A stretch of 64,000 nt of DNA from Halomarina litorea. Its GTDB lineage: Archaea; Halobacteriota; Halobacteria; Halobacteriales; Haloarculaceae. Where the stretch lies: positions 744,001 to 808,000 of the forward strand of contig NZ_CP100448.1 of assembly GCF_024227715.1 (NCBI RefSeq). The letters are read 5' to 3'. Position numbers and translations under genes: made by a program. The notes under the pieces were generated by a model. That model had not been told where the DNA came from. It ran no database searches and saw nothing but the letters and a program-made list of their open reading frames with translations. This document shows, piece by piece, positions 16,681-25,980 of the stretch (the stretch's first letter is position 1; each line of letters starts with the position of its first letter).

Positions 16681-18057
16681 TCACCCCCCGCGTACGGGCC
16701 GGGCGACGACCGGTTCCATCGGTCCCGACAACCCCGCCCCGGCGGACGACCGGCCGGGGTCGGCGTGCGACGACACGGTCCGGACCTCGACGTACCGGAC
16801 CTGAACCGCCACGTCGCTGCCGACGGCCTCGTCTATCCGCTCGTCGAGCAACCGGGCGACATCCTCGGGGGACGTCCCCGGCGGCGAGCCGACGGTGACG
16901 ACGACGCGGCTCGGCTCGCTGAACAGCATGTACTCGTTCGTCCGCTCGATGCTCACCTCGATGAGCGTCGCGTCCTCGCGGCCCTCGAGGGTGTCCTCGA
17001 CGGCCCCTCTGATGTTCTGTTCGGTGGTCGCCGTCGTGTAGCTGCTGTAGGTGACGGCCCCGAGGAACAGCGAGAGGACGGCGACGGCGACGACCAGCAC
17101 CGCGAGGCGCTTGAGGGTCGCGCTTCGGGCCTCTCGCCAGCGGAAGAACGGCTCGGGTCGGTAGCCGAGGTACCACAGCACCACCAGCGCGGCGAGGTTG
17201 ATCGACAGCAGGTTGACGAGCGTGAGAACCGCCGCGCCGACCGCCGCGCCCGGCAGCCCCCAGGCGAGAGCGATGCCGACCGTCGCCGCCGGCGGGATGA
17301 GCGCGACGGCGATCATCACGCCGACGAGCGCCGTCGAGACGCCCGCGGTGAGGCTCACGATGCCGGCGACCCCCGCTCCCAGCGCGACGGCGAGCGAGAG
17401 CACGTCCGGCGCGAGTCGCTCGCTGACCTCGCCGAGCGTCGTCGGGTCGAGCGTCGGCGGCACCACGCCGACGGTCCGCACGAACACCGAGAACAGGGTG
17501 GCGGCGACGACGGTCAACGCGACCCCGAGCGCCTGCAGTTGGACCCCGCGGACGAATAGCTCCTGGTCGTCGATGACCGTGCCCACCGCGGCCGACAGCG
17601 CGGGGCCGATGAGCGGGGCGATGACCATCGACCCGACCACCGTCGCCGGGGAGTCGAGCAACAGGCCGGCGGTGCCGACGATGGCGCTGACGAGGGTCAT
17701 CGTCACGTACGTCCAGAAGGAATCGGAGAACCCCTCGGCCTTGGCTCTGAGTTCTTCGCGGGCGATGCGCTCCTCGCTCGTCTCCTCGGCGTACTCGTCA
17801 ACGAGGTCCTGAAAGCGCTCGGAGACGACCGTCTCGGCCTCCGTGACAACCGTGTAGGCGTTCTCGCCGACGCCGACGTCCCGCAGGTCGTCGAGGACGT
17901 CCTCGACGGCGCTCGTCGGGACGGGGAAGGCGACGGTCGCCTCGTACTCGCGTTTGCTCGTCTCGTCGCTGACCACGTAGTCGATACCGGCGTCGTCGAG
18001 GACCTCTTGAACGACGCCGCGTTTCCCCTCCGGGATACCGACCTGTACGAGTCGCAC
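16681..18057 (-). CDS. DUF389 / TIGR00341 family membrane protein
   Basis: A 458-residue membrane protein. The first 100 residues form a soluble two-fold domain starting MRLVQVGIPEGKRGVVQEVL. Then comes the DUF389 membrane core with SPATVVGSMVIAPLIGPAL and VGVMIAVALIPPAATVGIAL, and a soluble C-terminal domain. The first start at 18057 is well placed. The last 30 residues (HADPGRSSAGAGL and on) are low in conservation and may be an extension. The family has no agreed function; transport or sensing is likely. Confidence 0.85.
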   Translation of the reverse strand: MRLVQVGIPEGKRGVVQEVLDDAGIDYVVSDETSKREYEATVAFPVPTSAVEDVLDDLRDVGVGENAYTVVTEAETVVSERFQDLVDEYAEETSEERIAREELRAKAEGFSDSFWTYVTMTLVSAIVGTAGLLLDSPATVVGSMVIAPLIGPALSAAVGTVIDDQELFVRGVQLQALGVALTVVAATLFSVFVRTVGVVPPTLDPTTLGEVSERLAPDVLSLAVALGAGVAGIVSLTAGVSTALVGVMIAVALIPPAATVGIALAWGLPGAAVGAAVLTLVNLLSINLAALVVLWYLGYRPEPFFRWREARSATLKRLAVLVVAVAVLSLFLGAVTYSSYTTATTEQNIRGAVEDTLEGREDATLIEVSIERTNEYMLFSEPSRVVVTVGSPPGTSPEDVARLLDERIDEAVGSDVAVQVRYVEVRTVSSHADPGRSSAGAGLSGPMEPVVARPVRGG

Positions 18058-18246
18058 GGTGCCTCAACTCCGCGCCGGGAAAAATAGCTGCGGGTCGCCG
18101 ACGCCGTCGTCCGCCTCCGACGTCCGTCCCCCAGACGTCGCTGTAGTGCCCTGCATCGCGGCATCGCGTTCGCTTCGGTCGGTGTGGCTACGCCACGGCC
18201 CCGAAGAGGCGGCTCCGACGCGAGGTGGGTCCCGATCCCTCACCGG

Positions 18247-18948
18247 TCACTCCCGCAGTCGGTCGAGGACCGGAATCTCGGCGATGCGTTCCTCCGAGAG
18301 CAGGTCCCAGTCGATGCCTGCGGGACGGCCCGTCGCGCCCGTCCGAATCACGCGCTCGGGGGTCACGACGACGTCCATCGGCACGTCGTGGCTCCCCACC
18401 TCGACGGCGTCGTCGACGACCTGTCGCTCGTGGACCGTCGTGACCACCGGCGTCGAGTCGTCCACCAGGTCGAGGTCGGTCAGGACGGCGAACTCGAGGT
18501 CCGAGTAGCCCTCGCCCTTCCCGATGCGCGCCCCGTCCTCGGTGACGGCGACGCTCCCCGAGAGGACGAGGTCCACGTGTGGCATCTCGTCGGGGCCGAC
18601 GCGGACGCCCGCCTCGTCCATCCCGCTGACCGTCGCCGCCGCGTCGGTGTCGTCCAGTTCGTCCGGATCGAGTTCGACGAAGCAGTCGGCGTCCCTGAGT
18701 CTGGGTACGGCCATGTAGACGGTCTTGCCCTCCCGGAGCGCCCGTCGCCGGGCGGGGAGTTGCGGTGCGTCCGGGTTGGCCTTGATTGCCGCCGCGTCCT
18801 CCCACTCGGGGAGTCCGGCCAGTCGGTCGGCGGCCTCGCTCGCACCCTCGAAGTTCGGGATGCGGCCGTGAGGCGGGAAGGGGAAGCGGGCGATGCCCTC
18901 CGCATCCAGCGCGTCCCAGATGCGCTCGCGGACGGCCTGTTTGTTCAT
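18247..18948 (-). CDS. 5-formyltetrahydrofolate cyclo-ligase family protein
   Basis: A 233-residue protein of the 5-FCL-like family. The N-terminus MNKQAVRERIWDALDAEG and FPPHGRIPNF, a central GKTVYMAVPRL, and RIGKGEGYSDLEFAVL (the nucleotide-phosphate loop) match the archaeal branch. It may make methenyl-tetrahydrofolate or a related pterin, but archaeal substrates differ and activity is not certain. The ATG at 18948 gives the conserved N-terminus; the open frame runs far upstream but looks like noise. Confidence 0.83.
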   Translation of the reverse strand: MNKQAVRERIWDALDAEGIARFPFPPHGRIPNFEGASEAADRLAGLPEWEDAAAIKANPDAPQLPARRRALREGKTVYMAVPRLRDADCFVELDPDELDDTDAAATVSGMDEAGVRVGPDEMPHVDLVLSGSVAVTEDGARIGKGEGYSDLEFAVLTDLDLVDDSTPVVTTVHERQVVDDAVEVGSHDVPMDVVVTPERVIRTGATGRPAGIDWDLLSEERIAEIPVLDRLRE

Positions 18949-19007
18949 GGGTTCTGGTCGGACGGTCGAGAGAAAAGTTCGGTGTTCAGCGGCCGGGTCC
19001 GGCGGGG

Positions 19008-19412
19008 TTATCGGCCCGCGGGTCGGCCGGCGGGCGAGACGACACGGCGCCCCTTCGCCCACGCGCCGAGTGCGCCGCCGATGACGCCCGGGATGGCCGC
19101 GAGGACGACGAACAGGGCGCCGACCAGCAGGACGCCGAGGCCGAGGACGCCGCCGACGAGGGTGCCCAGCACCGACAGGAGGGCCACTACGAGGATGACA
19201 CCGAGCGAGGTGGCGACGCCGCCGTTGAGCGCCCCGTTGCCGACGGTGCCGCCCGCGACGTAGCCGGCGACGAGGCCCGCGACGAGTCCGGTCAGGCCAA
19301 ACCCGAGGGAGGGGAGCGTCGCGTCGCTGAACGGCACGGTCATCCCGCTGACGATACCGACGACGATGGCTGCACCGACGCCGTAGAGAACCGCACGAGT
19401 GTTGATGCTCAT
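19008..19412 (-). CDS. DUF5518 family membrane protein (copy 3)
   Basis: A 134-residue member of the same family as the pair at 13.0-13.8 kb, with MSINTRAVLYGVGAAIVVG, GLVAGYVAGGTVGNGALNGG and a C-terminal VIGGALGAWAKG. It is longer at both ends and more diverged, so it is an older paralogue. It lies alone between the cyclo-ligase and engB. Confidence 0.72.
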   Translation of the reverse strand: MSINTRAVLYGVGAAIVVGIVSGMTVPFSDATLPSLGFGLTGLVAGLVAGYVAGGTVGNGALNGGVATSLGVILVVALLSVLGTLVGGVLGLGVLLVGALFVVLAAIPGVIGGALGAWAKGRRVVSPAGRPAGR

Positions 19413-19510
19413 ACTGAACACCGATGAAGACTCGTGAGGAGATAACCACGTGACCACGGTTCCGCGGACGGTCCGGGATTCCGGTCGGTCCCCCGACCGG
19501 TGAGAACGCG

Positions 19511-19520
19511 GCGCTTATCC
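19511..19520 (+). promoter_or_regulatory. Promoter of engB
   Basis: GCGCTTATCC is centred about 28 bases before the ATG at 19543. Confidence 0.55.
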
Positions 19521-19542
19521 GCCGGCGCGGGGTAGCCGGGGT

Positions 19543-20160
19543 ATGTTCGACTCTCGTCCGGACCGCGACGCGGAGGTGGTGCTCCTCGGGCGCTCGAACG
19601 TCGGGAAGTCGACGTTGATGCGCCAACTGACGGGCCACACGTTCAACACGGGCAAGAAACCCGGCGTGACCCGACAGCCGAACCACTACGACTGGGCGCC
19701 GGAGAGCTTCGTGCTGACCGACCTGCCCGGCTTCGGGTTCATGGAGGGCGTCCCCGCCGAGCACCGCGAGGCCATCAAGACCGACATCGTGCGCTACCTG
19801 GAGGAGTACGCCGACAACATCCTCGTGGGCGTCCTCGTCGTGGACGGCAAGAGCGCCGTCGACATCATCGACCGCCACACGAACGAGGATGAGATACCCC
19901 ACGACGTGGAGCTGTTCTACCTGCTGGAGGACCTCGGCATCCCCGCGGTCGTCGCCGTCAACAAGATGGACAAAGTCGACGACGAGGACGAGCGTCTGAA
20001 CGAGATCTGTGACCGTCTCGGACTCCTCCCGCCGTGGAAGCAGTGGCAGGACACCATCGCGCCCATCGCCGCCAAACGCGGGAACGTCGACGCTCTGGAA
20101 GAGGCGGTCCGCGAACACCTCCACGCTGCGAAGCGCGACGACCTGTTCAAGTTCTTCTGA
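19543..20160 (+). CDS. engB: GTP-binding protein EngB
   Basis: A 205-residue TrmE-Era-EngA-YihA class GTPase used in ribosome assembly. G1 is GRSNVGKST at about 16-24, the switch has [10 protein letters not shown]3 is DLPGFGF, G4 NKMD, and the C-terminal IAAKRGN is the G5-like motif. It lacks any added domain, as expected for EngB/YihA. Confidence 0.93.
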   Translation: MFDSRPDRDAEVVLLGRSNVGKSTLMRQLTGHTFNTGKKPGVTRQPNHYDWAPESFVLTDLPGFGFMEGVPAEHREAIKTDIVRYLEEYADNILVGVLVVDGKSAVDIIDRHTNEDEIPHDVELFYLLEDLGIPAVVAVNKMDKVDDEDERLNEICDRLGLLPPWKQWQDTIAPIAAKRGNVDALEEAVREHLHAAKRDDLFKFF

Positions 20161-20440
20161 CCCCGACGCGGGCGAGGGTTCACGTACGACGACGGGACCA
20201 CTCACGGCCGTGTCCTGAGTAACGCCGCGGGGTGCGCCGTGGAGCAATCCACACGGCGGTAGCGCGACAGCGCGTCCCGTGCGGTCCCGTCGCCTGTTCG
20301 CCCCACGCGCCGGCCCGATTCTCACGCGCCGTCGACGGTCCCGACGCGCACCGCTCCAACCCCATCCAGTCTCGCCGGCGTGGGCGATCGCGTCCCGGAA
20401 CTCGTTCACGTCCGTGACGCTGTCCCAGCGGCGCGCCCCG
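20161..20440. other. Gap with no supported gene
   Basis: A 280-base GC-rich stretch. The minus strand at about 20345-20420 reads VTDVNEFRDAIAHAGETGW, which looks like the start of a halophilic protein, but the frame then turns into arginine-rich noise with no stop where expected. It may be a relic. Small palindromes such as GCGCGACAGCGCG occur, but no known RNA fold was recognised. Confidence 0.4.
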
Positions 20441-21313
20441 TCAGGCGAGCCTCGTCGCGTTCCCGGACGCGTTCGACGCGCCCGTCCCGAGGGGGACGGC
20501 GGTCGCCGCCTCCTCGGGGAGCGTCACCGTCACCGGCGTGCCGTAGCCGCCGAAGTCGAGGTCGATTCGCTGCTGGATACGGACGGTCCGCCGGTTGTCG
20601 CCCGCCTGCACCGTCGTCCGGCCGGTCAGGTTCGTCACCGACCGGACGGGCCGGTTCGTCTCCGTGCTGACGTAGAACGTCGCGTTGAGGCTCGTCACGT
20701 TCAGGCCGCCCTGCTCGATGGGCCCGGCGGTGAAGCCGAGTTCGTCGAGACGCGACCGGTCGACCTGCGCTCGAAGGACGTACACCTCGGTCCCGTTGAC
20801 GGTCCGGGTCCCGTCGAGGGTCACGTTCGAGGCGTTCAGCAGCGCCCGCTGGCGGGTGAGCGTGTCGAAGCGCGACCACTGCTCGCTGGCGTTCTCGGCG
20901 GCCGGGAGGCGGATCCACTCGGAGTCGTACTGGAGCACGTAGCTCTCGCTTCGCTGGTAGACGGTGTCGTTCACGTAGTACGTCTCGACGACGTACGACT
21001 GGCCGAGCGCCGACTGCGTCTGGTTGAGGTACGCCACGCGAGCGGTGCGGTCGAACCGCCCCTCGGAGGTGCCCGAGACGGTCTGGTCGAGCGTCCCGGA
21101 GTAGCGGGTGCTGACGTTCGCCTCGACGCGGTACGTCTCGACGGCGTCCATCGCGGCGAGCGTGTCGGCTCGCAGTTCGCTACCGTCCGTCGGCGTCCCG
21201 GTCCCGGTCGCCGTTCCGTTCGTCGGCGGGCCGTCGGACCCGCCGGGGAGGAGCCCGCTGCACCCTGCGGTGAGGACCAGCAGCGCGACGAGGGCGGGGA
21301 GGAGGCGGCGCAT
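20441..21313 (-). CDS. Haloarchaeal lipoprotein, LolA-like
   Basis: A 290-residue exported lipoprotein. The signal peptide ends at LTAGC (Cys at about 18), followed by a Gly/Thr-rich linker that could be glycosylated. The body (about 50-270) has repeated beta strands with patterns such as YRVEANVSTRYSG, TYYVNDTVYQR and ATFYVSTETNRPVRSV, a layout like outer-membrane lipoprotein carrier folds. Haloarchaea carry many such proteins with no assigned function. The start at 21313 gives the proper signal peptide. Confidence 0.75.
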   Translation of the reverse strand: MRRLLPALVALLVLTAGCSGLLPGGSDGPPTNGTATGTGTPTDGSELRADTLAAMDAVETYRVEANVSTRYSGTLDQTVSGTSEGRFDRTARVAYLNQTQSALGQSYVVETYYVNDTVYQRSESYVLQYDSEWIRLPAAENASEQWSRFDTLTRQRALLNASNVTLDGTRTVNGTEVYVLRAQVDRSRLDELGFTAGPIEQGGLNVTSLNATFYVSTETNRPVRSVTNLTGRTTVQAGDNRRTVRIQQRIDLDFGGYGTPVTVTLPEEAATAVPLGTGASNASGNATRLA

Positions 21314-21364
21314 ACCGGACGGTCGGGGAGACGGCACAAAACGTTGTCCGATGACGTTCCCGGA

Positions 21365-22039
21365 CTACCGGGGCCGCCCGCTGACAACGCTGACGAACCC
21401 CAGCGCGTGCTCGTCGTAGCGGCGGTCCACGCACTCAGAGGCGAGGGTCGCCCGCGCCGTCCCGACGCGCTCGTCGAGTCCCTCGCGGGCCGCCCGGGTC
21501 TGCAGGGCCTGCCGGACGGACGCCGAGAGTCCATCGGCCGGCGCACCGCCGCCGACGAACGCCCCGAACAGCGGGTTCGCGAGCGCCCCGACCGGGTGGT
21601 CGCTGCTCGTCCCGTCGAGCAGCGCGACCCGGCCGTCCGCCAGCGCACACCAGTCGCGCACCGCCTCGGCGGGGTCGGGGAGCATCCCGACGACGAACGA
21701 CCCGAGGACGGCGTCGGCGCAGGCGACCGGCGGCCGCGTCGCGTCGGCCTGCACGACGGCCACGTTCTCCCACCCGGCCCGGTCGACGCGCTCCTGTGCC
21801 CGTTCGAGGAGCGGGCGGGTCAGGTCCACGCCGAGGACGGTCCCCCGCGAACCGACGCGTTCGCGCAGGAACGGGAGGTTCGCTCCGGTCCCACAGCCCA
21901 TCTCCACCACCGTGTCGCCCGGCGAGAGGTCCAGCGCGTCGGCCGCCGTCCGGCGCCAGCGCGCCACGCCCGGCGCGGTGGCGATGGCGTCGTAGAGGTC
22001 GGCGTACCGGCCGTAGAACGACTGGATGGGGTCGCTCAC
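21365..22039 (-). CDS. Class I SAM-dependent methyltransferase
   Basis: A 224-residue methyltransferase. VVEMGCGTGANLPFLRERV is motif I, GVDLTRPLLERAQ the acidic strand and VVQADATRPPV motif II. The GTG at 22039 gives the N-terminus [17 protein letters not shown], and its first bases overlap the stop of thiR (GTGA), so it is the last gene of dcd-thiR-methyltransferase. The substrate is unknown; UbiE-like quinone or small-molecule methylation is possible. Confidence 0.83.
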   Translation of the reverse strand: MSDPIQSFYGRYADLYDAIATAPGVARWRRTAADALDLSPGDTVVEMGCGTGANLPFLRERVGSRGTVLGVDLTRPLLERAQERVDRAGWENVAVVQADATRPPVACADAVLGSFVVGMLPDPAEAVRDWCALADGRVALLDGTSSDHPVGALANPLFGAFVGGGAPADGLSASVRQALQTRAAREGLDERVGTARATLASECVDRRYDEHALGFVSVVSGRPR

Positions 22040-22932
22040 AACAACCCTCGGACGACTTCGGCCGCGCTCGCGGCGTCGTCCGCAAGGACGTACACGACCG
22101 GTTCGATGCCGAACCCGCCGGTCTGGTAGAGCACGTCGGCCGACGGGTTCGACTCGACCGCCGCCCGCACGCTCGCGTCCACCTCGTCCTCGGGGTCGAA
22201 CGCGACGGCAGTGAGTCCCTGCTCCGTCAGACCGGCGATGACCGTCTCGTCGTACCGGACGTTCACGGCGGCGCGGGCGTCGCTCCCGCCGGCGCGTGCC
22301 GCGAGGAGGACGCGGGCGACGTGCTCGCTCACCCCGAACTCGGGCGCGCCGGGGACGGTGGCTCGCCCCTTCACGTCGAGGATTCGCCCGGGGACGCCCG
22401 CCACGTCGTCGATCCCCGCCGCGTCGGGCAGGCACTCCACGAGGTTCGACCCGACGGCGGGGATGAGCGCGGCGAACCCGCTCGCGTTCTCGAGGATGCG
22501 CAGGCCGCGACGGACGGACGCCAGCGCACGTTCGGCGGCCCGGACGCCGCTGTCCGCGTCGTGGACCGAGAAGTCCCCGTCGTACTCCGCGAGGCCGGGC
22601 ATTGCCCGTTCGTGCATCGTCGCCAGCAGGTCGCCGCGTTCGAGTTGCCGGACGAGCACCTCCGCCTCGACGAGCGCCTGCACTCGGCTCATCTCGCCGG
22701 ACGCGAGACCCTCGCCCAGTCGCGCGACGAGGTCGATGACGCGTTCGTCCTGCAGGACCTCCTCTCGCCGTTCCACGTCGCCGTGGGCGTACTTCGAGAC
22801 GGCGCTCTGGGAGATGCCGAGCAGTTCCGCCACCTCGTTCTGCGTGAGGCCGCGCGCTCTGAGGTCCTCCGCGAGCATCGACCGGAACGTCGGGAGGAAC
22901 TCGTCGACGACCACCTCCTCGATGAACCTCAC
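22036..22932 (-). CDS. thiR: ThiR-like regulator: HTH plus ThiN domain
   Basis: A 298-residue protein. Residues about 10-60 are an XRE-type helix-turn-helix ([20 protein letters not shown]). From about 125 to the end is a ThiN (thiamine-phosphate synthase-like) domain, with [18 protein letters not shown] and [20 protein letters not shown] as its phosphate-binding regions. In archaea this fusion is the thiamine-pathway repressor ThiR, in which ThiN senses thiamine phosphate. Whether the domain also keeps catalytic activity is unclear. The ATG overlaps the dcd stop (ATGA). Confidence 0.82.
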   Translation of the reverse strand: MRFIEEVVVDEFLPTFRSMLAEDLRARGLTQNEVAELLGISQSAVSKYAHGDVERREEVLQDERVIDLVARLGEGLASGEMSRVQALVEAEVLVRQLERGDLLATMHERAMPGLAEYDGDFSVHDADSGVRAAERALASVRRGLRILENASGFAALIPAVGSNLVECLPDAAGIDDVAGVPGRILDVKGRATVPGAPEFGVSEHVARVLLAARAGGSDARAAVNVRYDETVIAGLTEQGLTAVAFDPEDEVDASVRAAVESNPSADVLYQTGGFGIEPVVYVLADDAASAAEVVRGLL

Positions 22933-23516
22933 TGGTCGCCTCCGAACTCTACGTCACCACGGATGCGCGAGGCCTGCGGCCCGCGCTGGTCCTGATACTT
23001 CGACCCGCGACCGCTCCCGTAGGGGCGCTCTGCGGGGGTGGTGAGTTCCGTGAAGACGAGTTGCGAGATACGCATCCCCGGCGAGAGTGCGACGGGGGCG
23101 GTCCCGAGGTTGGAGAGTTCGAGTGTGACGTGTCCGCGGAAACCGGGGTCGATGAAGCCCGCAGTCGCGTGCACCACGACGGCGAGTCGACCGAGCGACG
23201 AGCGTCCCTCGACCTGTGCGACGAGGTCCGACGGTACTTCGACCCGCTCGTGGGTCGTCCCGAGGACGAAGTCGCCGGGGTGGAGGATGAACTCGTCGCC
23301 GTCCTCGATGGTCGTCTCGGTGACGTAGTCTTCCACCTCCGTCTCGCGGTTCGGGTGGATACAGGGGATGTTCGCGCGCTGGAACTCGAGGAACTCGCGG
23401 CCGAGACGGACGTCCACGCTCGCGGGTTGCACCTGCAGGTCAATGTCGTCCAGCGGTTCGACGACGAGGTCGCCCACCTCCAGACGCCGCAGGATGTCCG
23501 CGTCCGACAGTATCAT
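22929..23516 (-). CDS. dcd: dCTP deaminase
   Basis: A 195-residue trimeric nucleotide deaminase. [12 protein letters not shown] opens the protein, [25 protein letters not shown] holds the substrate loop and the catalytic glutamate lies in VTLELSNLG. The C-terminus [20 protein letters not shown] is the nucleotide lid. It makes dUTP for thymidylate synthesis. It leads an operon with thiR and the methyltransferase, each joined by four-base overlaps. Confidence 0.94.
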   Translation of the reverse strand: MILSDADILRRLEVGDLVVEPLDDIDLQVQPASVDVRLGREFLEFQRANIPCIHPNRETEVEDYVTETTIEDGDEFILHPGDFVLGTTHERVEVPSDLVAQVEGRSSLGRLAVVVHATAGFIDPGFRGHVTLELSNLGTAPVALSPGMRISQLVFTELTTPAERPYGSGRGSKYQDQRGPQASRIRGDVEFGGDQ

Positions 23517-23540
23517 ACTGTGGAGAGGCGGCGACGGGAC

Positions 23541-23550
23541 CCTAAACCTT
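23541..23550 (-). promoter_or_regulatory. Promoter of the dcd-thiR-methyltransferase operon
   Basis: AAGGTTTAGG on the minus strand lies about 28 bases before the ATG at 23516. No other promoter-like site is obvious within the operon. Confidence 0.55.
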
Positions 23551-23565
23551 CGTCTCCTCGTCGGT

Positions 23566-24291
23566 TCAGGACAACTGGGTGACGAGAACGGCGGCGCCGC
23601 TGACGAGCGCGATCAGGAGGGCGGCGTCGCGGGTCACGTTCCGCGCGTGGCGCATCCCGTGGTAGTAGACGTAGCCCTGCCAGACCGTCGTGACCGTCGC
23701 CCCGAGGACGACGACGGGACTCCGGAGGTCGCTCCGGAACGTCGCAACCTGCGAGCGGAGGGCCGCCTCGCTCGCGGTGGGGTCGAACCCACCCGCGAAC
23801 GTCAGGAACACCCCTGTCACGACGACCAGTTGGGGCAGGGTCGCGGCCTGCGCCCACCCGGCGACGGCCAGCGAGTCGCCGAACGACCCCTCGCCGCCCG
23901 CGAGGGCGGTCAGGCCGTGCATCCCGACGGCGCCGACGAGCCACCCCGCGAGCGACCCGCCGAACGCGACGGGGAGTTGCCCGGAGACGGCGTTCCAGAC
24001 GAGTGAACTCGCCGCCACCTCGCGGGTCGCCGGTTCGTCACACCCGTCGTAGCGCGGTGACTCGGGGTCGTCGCTCCGGTCGTCGCAGACCCAGTCGGGC
24101 GGCCGGTTCTCGTTGTCGACGGTGACAGTCGTCTCCGCGGCCTGTTCGGCCAGCGCGTAGCCCAGAACGCCGATACTGGCCGTGACGGCGAGGGCGACGA
24201 GGAGGGCGACGGCGCCCGCCCGTGCCAGCGAGAGGCCGGGTGCGTGGCGCTCGAAGTACCGGTCCGGTCGGAGGAGGGGGCCGAGGACCAT
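23566..24291 (-). CDS. Yip1-domain membrane protein
   Basis: A 241-residue protein with a short amphipathic N-terminus ([20 protein letters not shown]) and about five membrane helices, matching the archaeal Yip1 group. A soluble acidic loop (about 57-90) sits after the first helix and contains two paired cysteines, [16 protein letters not shown], that could form a disulfide outside the cell. Function is unknown. It is divergent from pth2. Confidence 0.75.
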   Translation of the reverse strand: MVLGPLLRPDRYFERHAPGLSLARAGAVALLVALAVTASIGVLGYALAEQAAETTVTVDNENRPPDWVCDDRSDDPESPRYDGCDEPATREVAASSLVWNAVSGQLPVAFGGSLAGWLVGAVGMHGLTALAGGEGSFGDSLAVAGWAQAATLPQLVVVTGVFLTFAGGFDPTASEAALRSQVATFRSDLRSPVVVLGATVTTVWQGYVYYHGMRHARNVTRDAALLIALVSGAAVLVTQLS

Positions 24292-24378
24292 GCCCGGACG
24301 TTCTCACCTGCCGACAAGTACTTTCCCCTGCCCGTCTCCGTCCGCCAGCGCTTTCACCCTCGTTTGCCGAGTCGTGGT

Positions 24379-24717
24379 ATGAAACAGGCCATCGCCGCCC
24401 GGACGGACATCGGGATGGGCACCGGCAAACTCGCCGCGCAGGTCGCCCACGCGTCGCTGAAGGCGTACGAGAACGCCGGTCCGGACGCCCAGCGGGAGTG
24501 GAAGGCGGGCGGACAGAAGAAGGTCGTCCTGAAGGTGAAAAGCGAGAACGATCTGTTCGAACTGGCAGAGCAGGCCCGGCGCGAGGGCCTCCCGCACGCG
24601 GTCATCCGGGACGCGGGCCACACCCAGTTGGACCCCGGGACGGTGACGGCACTCGCGGTCGGCCCCGCCCGCGACAACCTCGTCGACCGGGTGACGGGCG
24701 ACCTCTCGCTGTTCTGA
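24379..24717 (+). CDS. pth2: Peptidyl-tRNA hydrolase, archaeal type
   Basis: A 112-residue Pth2. [26 protein letters not shown] carries the conserved GKxxAQ/H site, then [37 protein letters not shown] and the closing [12 protein letters not shown]. It frees peptides from stalled peptidyl-tRNA. The ATG at 24379 matches the family start. Confidence 0.95.
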   Translation: MKQAIAARTDIGMGTGKLAAQVAHASLKAYENAGPDAQREWKAGGQKKVVLKVKSENDLFELAEQARREGLPHAVIRDAGHTQLDPGTVTALAVGPARDNLVDRVTGDLSLF

Positions 24718-24738
24718 CTCCCCGTCGGAACCGCCGAC

Positions 24739-25830
24739 TCAGAACGCCCGGTGGTACTGGACGGGGACGTCCACGTCGTCCATCCGGTCGAATTCGTCGG
24801 CGGCGTGGAGCGTGAAGTACGGGTCGCGCAGGTGTTCGCGCCCGAGGATGGCGAGGTCGGCGTGGCCATCGCTCACTACGTCGTTCGCCCCCTCGGCGGT
24901 GGTAATCTTGCCGACCGCACCCACCCGGATGTCCTCGCCGTGTTCCTCGCGGACCGCCTCGGCGTAGGGCACCTGATAGTGGGGATCGGGGTCGGGCACC
25001 TGCTGGTCGGGGTGGATGCCGCCCGCGCTCACGTCGACGAGGTCCGCGCCGACGTCGGCGAGGTCGCCGGCCAGTCGGACGGTGTCCTCGACGGTCCACG
25101 ACTCCCGGTCGGGGAGCCAGTCCGTCGCGGAGACGCGCACGAACACGGGCTTGTCGTCGGGCCACACCTCCCGTACGGCCCCGGTGACTTCCCTGACCAG
25201 ACGGGTGCGCCCCTCGAAGTCGCCGCCGTAGTCGTCCTCGCGGGTGTTGGTCACCGGCGAGCAGAACTCGTGGAGGAGGTAGCCGTGGGCGGCGTGGACC
25301 TCCGCGACTTCGAAGCCCGCATCGAGCGACAACTGGGCGCTGCGCGCGAAGGCGTCGATTACCTCCTCGATGTCCTCCCGGTCGAGCGCTTCGGTCTCCA
25401 GTGGCTCGTCGCGGGGGAACGGCGTGTCGGTGGGGCCGCGGGGCGTCCACCCGCCCTCGCTCTCGTCGTGGACGGGGTGGCCGCCGTCGGCGGGCGGCGC
25501 GGTGGAGGCCTTCCGCCCGGCGTGGGCGAGTTGGATGGCCGGCACCGACCCCTGCCCCCGGATGAACTGCGCGACGGGGGCGAGGGCGTCGGCGTGTTCG
25601 CGGTGCCAGATGCCGAGGTCCTGCGGCGAGATGCGTCCCCGCGGTTCGACGGCCGCCGCCTCGGTCATGACGATACCAGCGCCGCCGACGGCCCGCGACC
25701 CGAGGTGGACCTGGTGCCAGTCGGTGGCGACGCCGTCACCAGCACAGGAGTACTGGCACATCGGTGAGACCATCACGCGGTTCGGCACCTCGGTCCCCCG
25801 GAGCGTGAGGGGGCTGAAGAGGTCTGTCAT
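24739..25830 (-). CDS. NADH:flavin oxidoreductase, YqjM-like ene-reductase
   Basis: A 363-residue FMN TIM barrel. MVSPMCQYSC has the redox-tuning Cys near residue 25 typical of YqjM, IQLAHAGRKAS and EVHAAHGYLLHEFCSP contain the substrate-binding His pairs, and the C-terminal DLAILGREHLRDPYF binds the FMN phosphate. It reduces activated C=C bonds; the natural substrate is unknown. The start at 25830 gives the usual MTDLFSPLTLRG. It ends 21 bases from pth2 in convergent orientation. Confidence 0.9.
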   Translation of the reverse strand: MTDLFSPLTLRGTEVPNRVMVSPMCQYSCAGDGVATDWHQVHLGSRAVGGAGIVMTEAAAVEPRGRISPQDLGIWHREHADALAPVAQFIRGQGSVPAIQLAHAGRKASTAPPADGGHPVHDESEGGWTPRGPTDTPFPRDEPLETEALDREDIEEVIDAFARSAQLSLDAGFEVAEVHAAHGYLLHEFCSPVTNTREDDYGGDFEGRTRLVREVTGAVREVWPDDKPVFVRVSATDWLPDRESWTVEDTVRLAGDLADVGADLVDVSAGGIHPDQQVPDPDPHYQVPYAEAVREEHGEDIRVGAVGKITTAEGANDVVSDGHADLAILGREHLRDPYFTLHAADEFDRMDDVDVPVQYHRAF

Positions 25831-25980
25831 CGACCGTCGTTCGCGGGGCCCCTCGAAAGGCCCGTCGAAGTCGGCAGCGTTCGACGGGGTCCCGTATCCG
25901 CAGGTCCTTACGGGACGGCCGTGTAGGGTGGCCATGCGCGTGGGCACGACGGGCGAGACGACGGACGCGGGGGACGAGTG

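Noticed and set aside
20345-20420. A protein-like start VTDVNEFRDAIAHAGETGW on the minus strand
   Set aside because: It is only about 20 residues long before the frame becomes arginine-rich, and no stop, promoter or family match supports a gene. It may be a relic.
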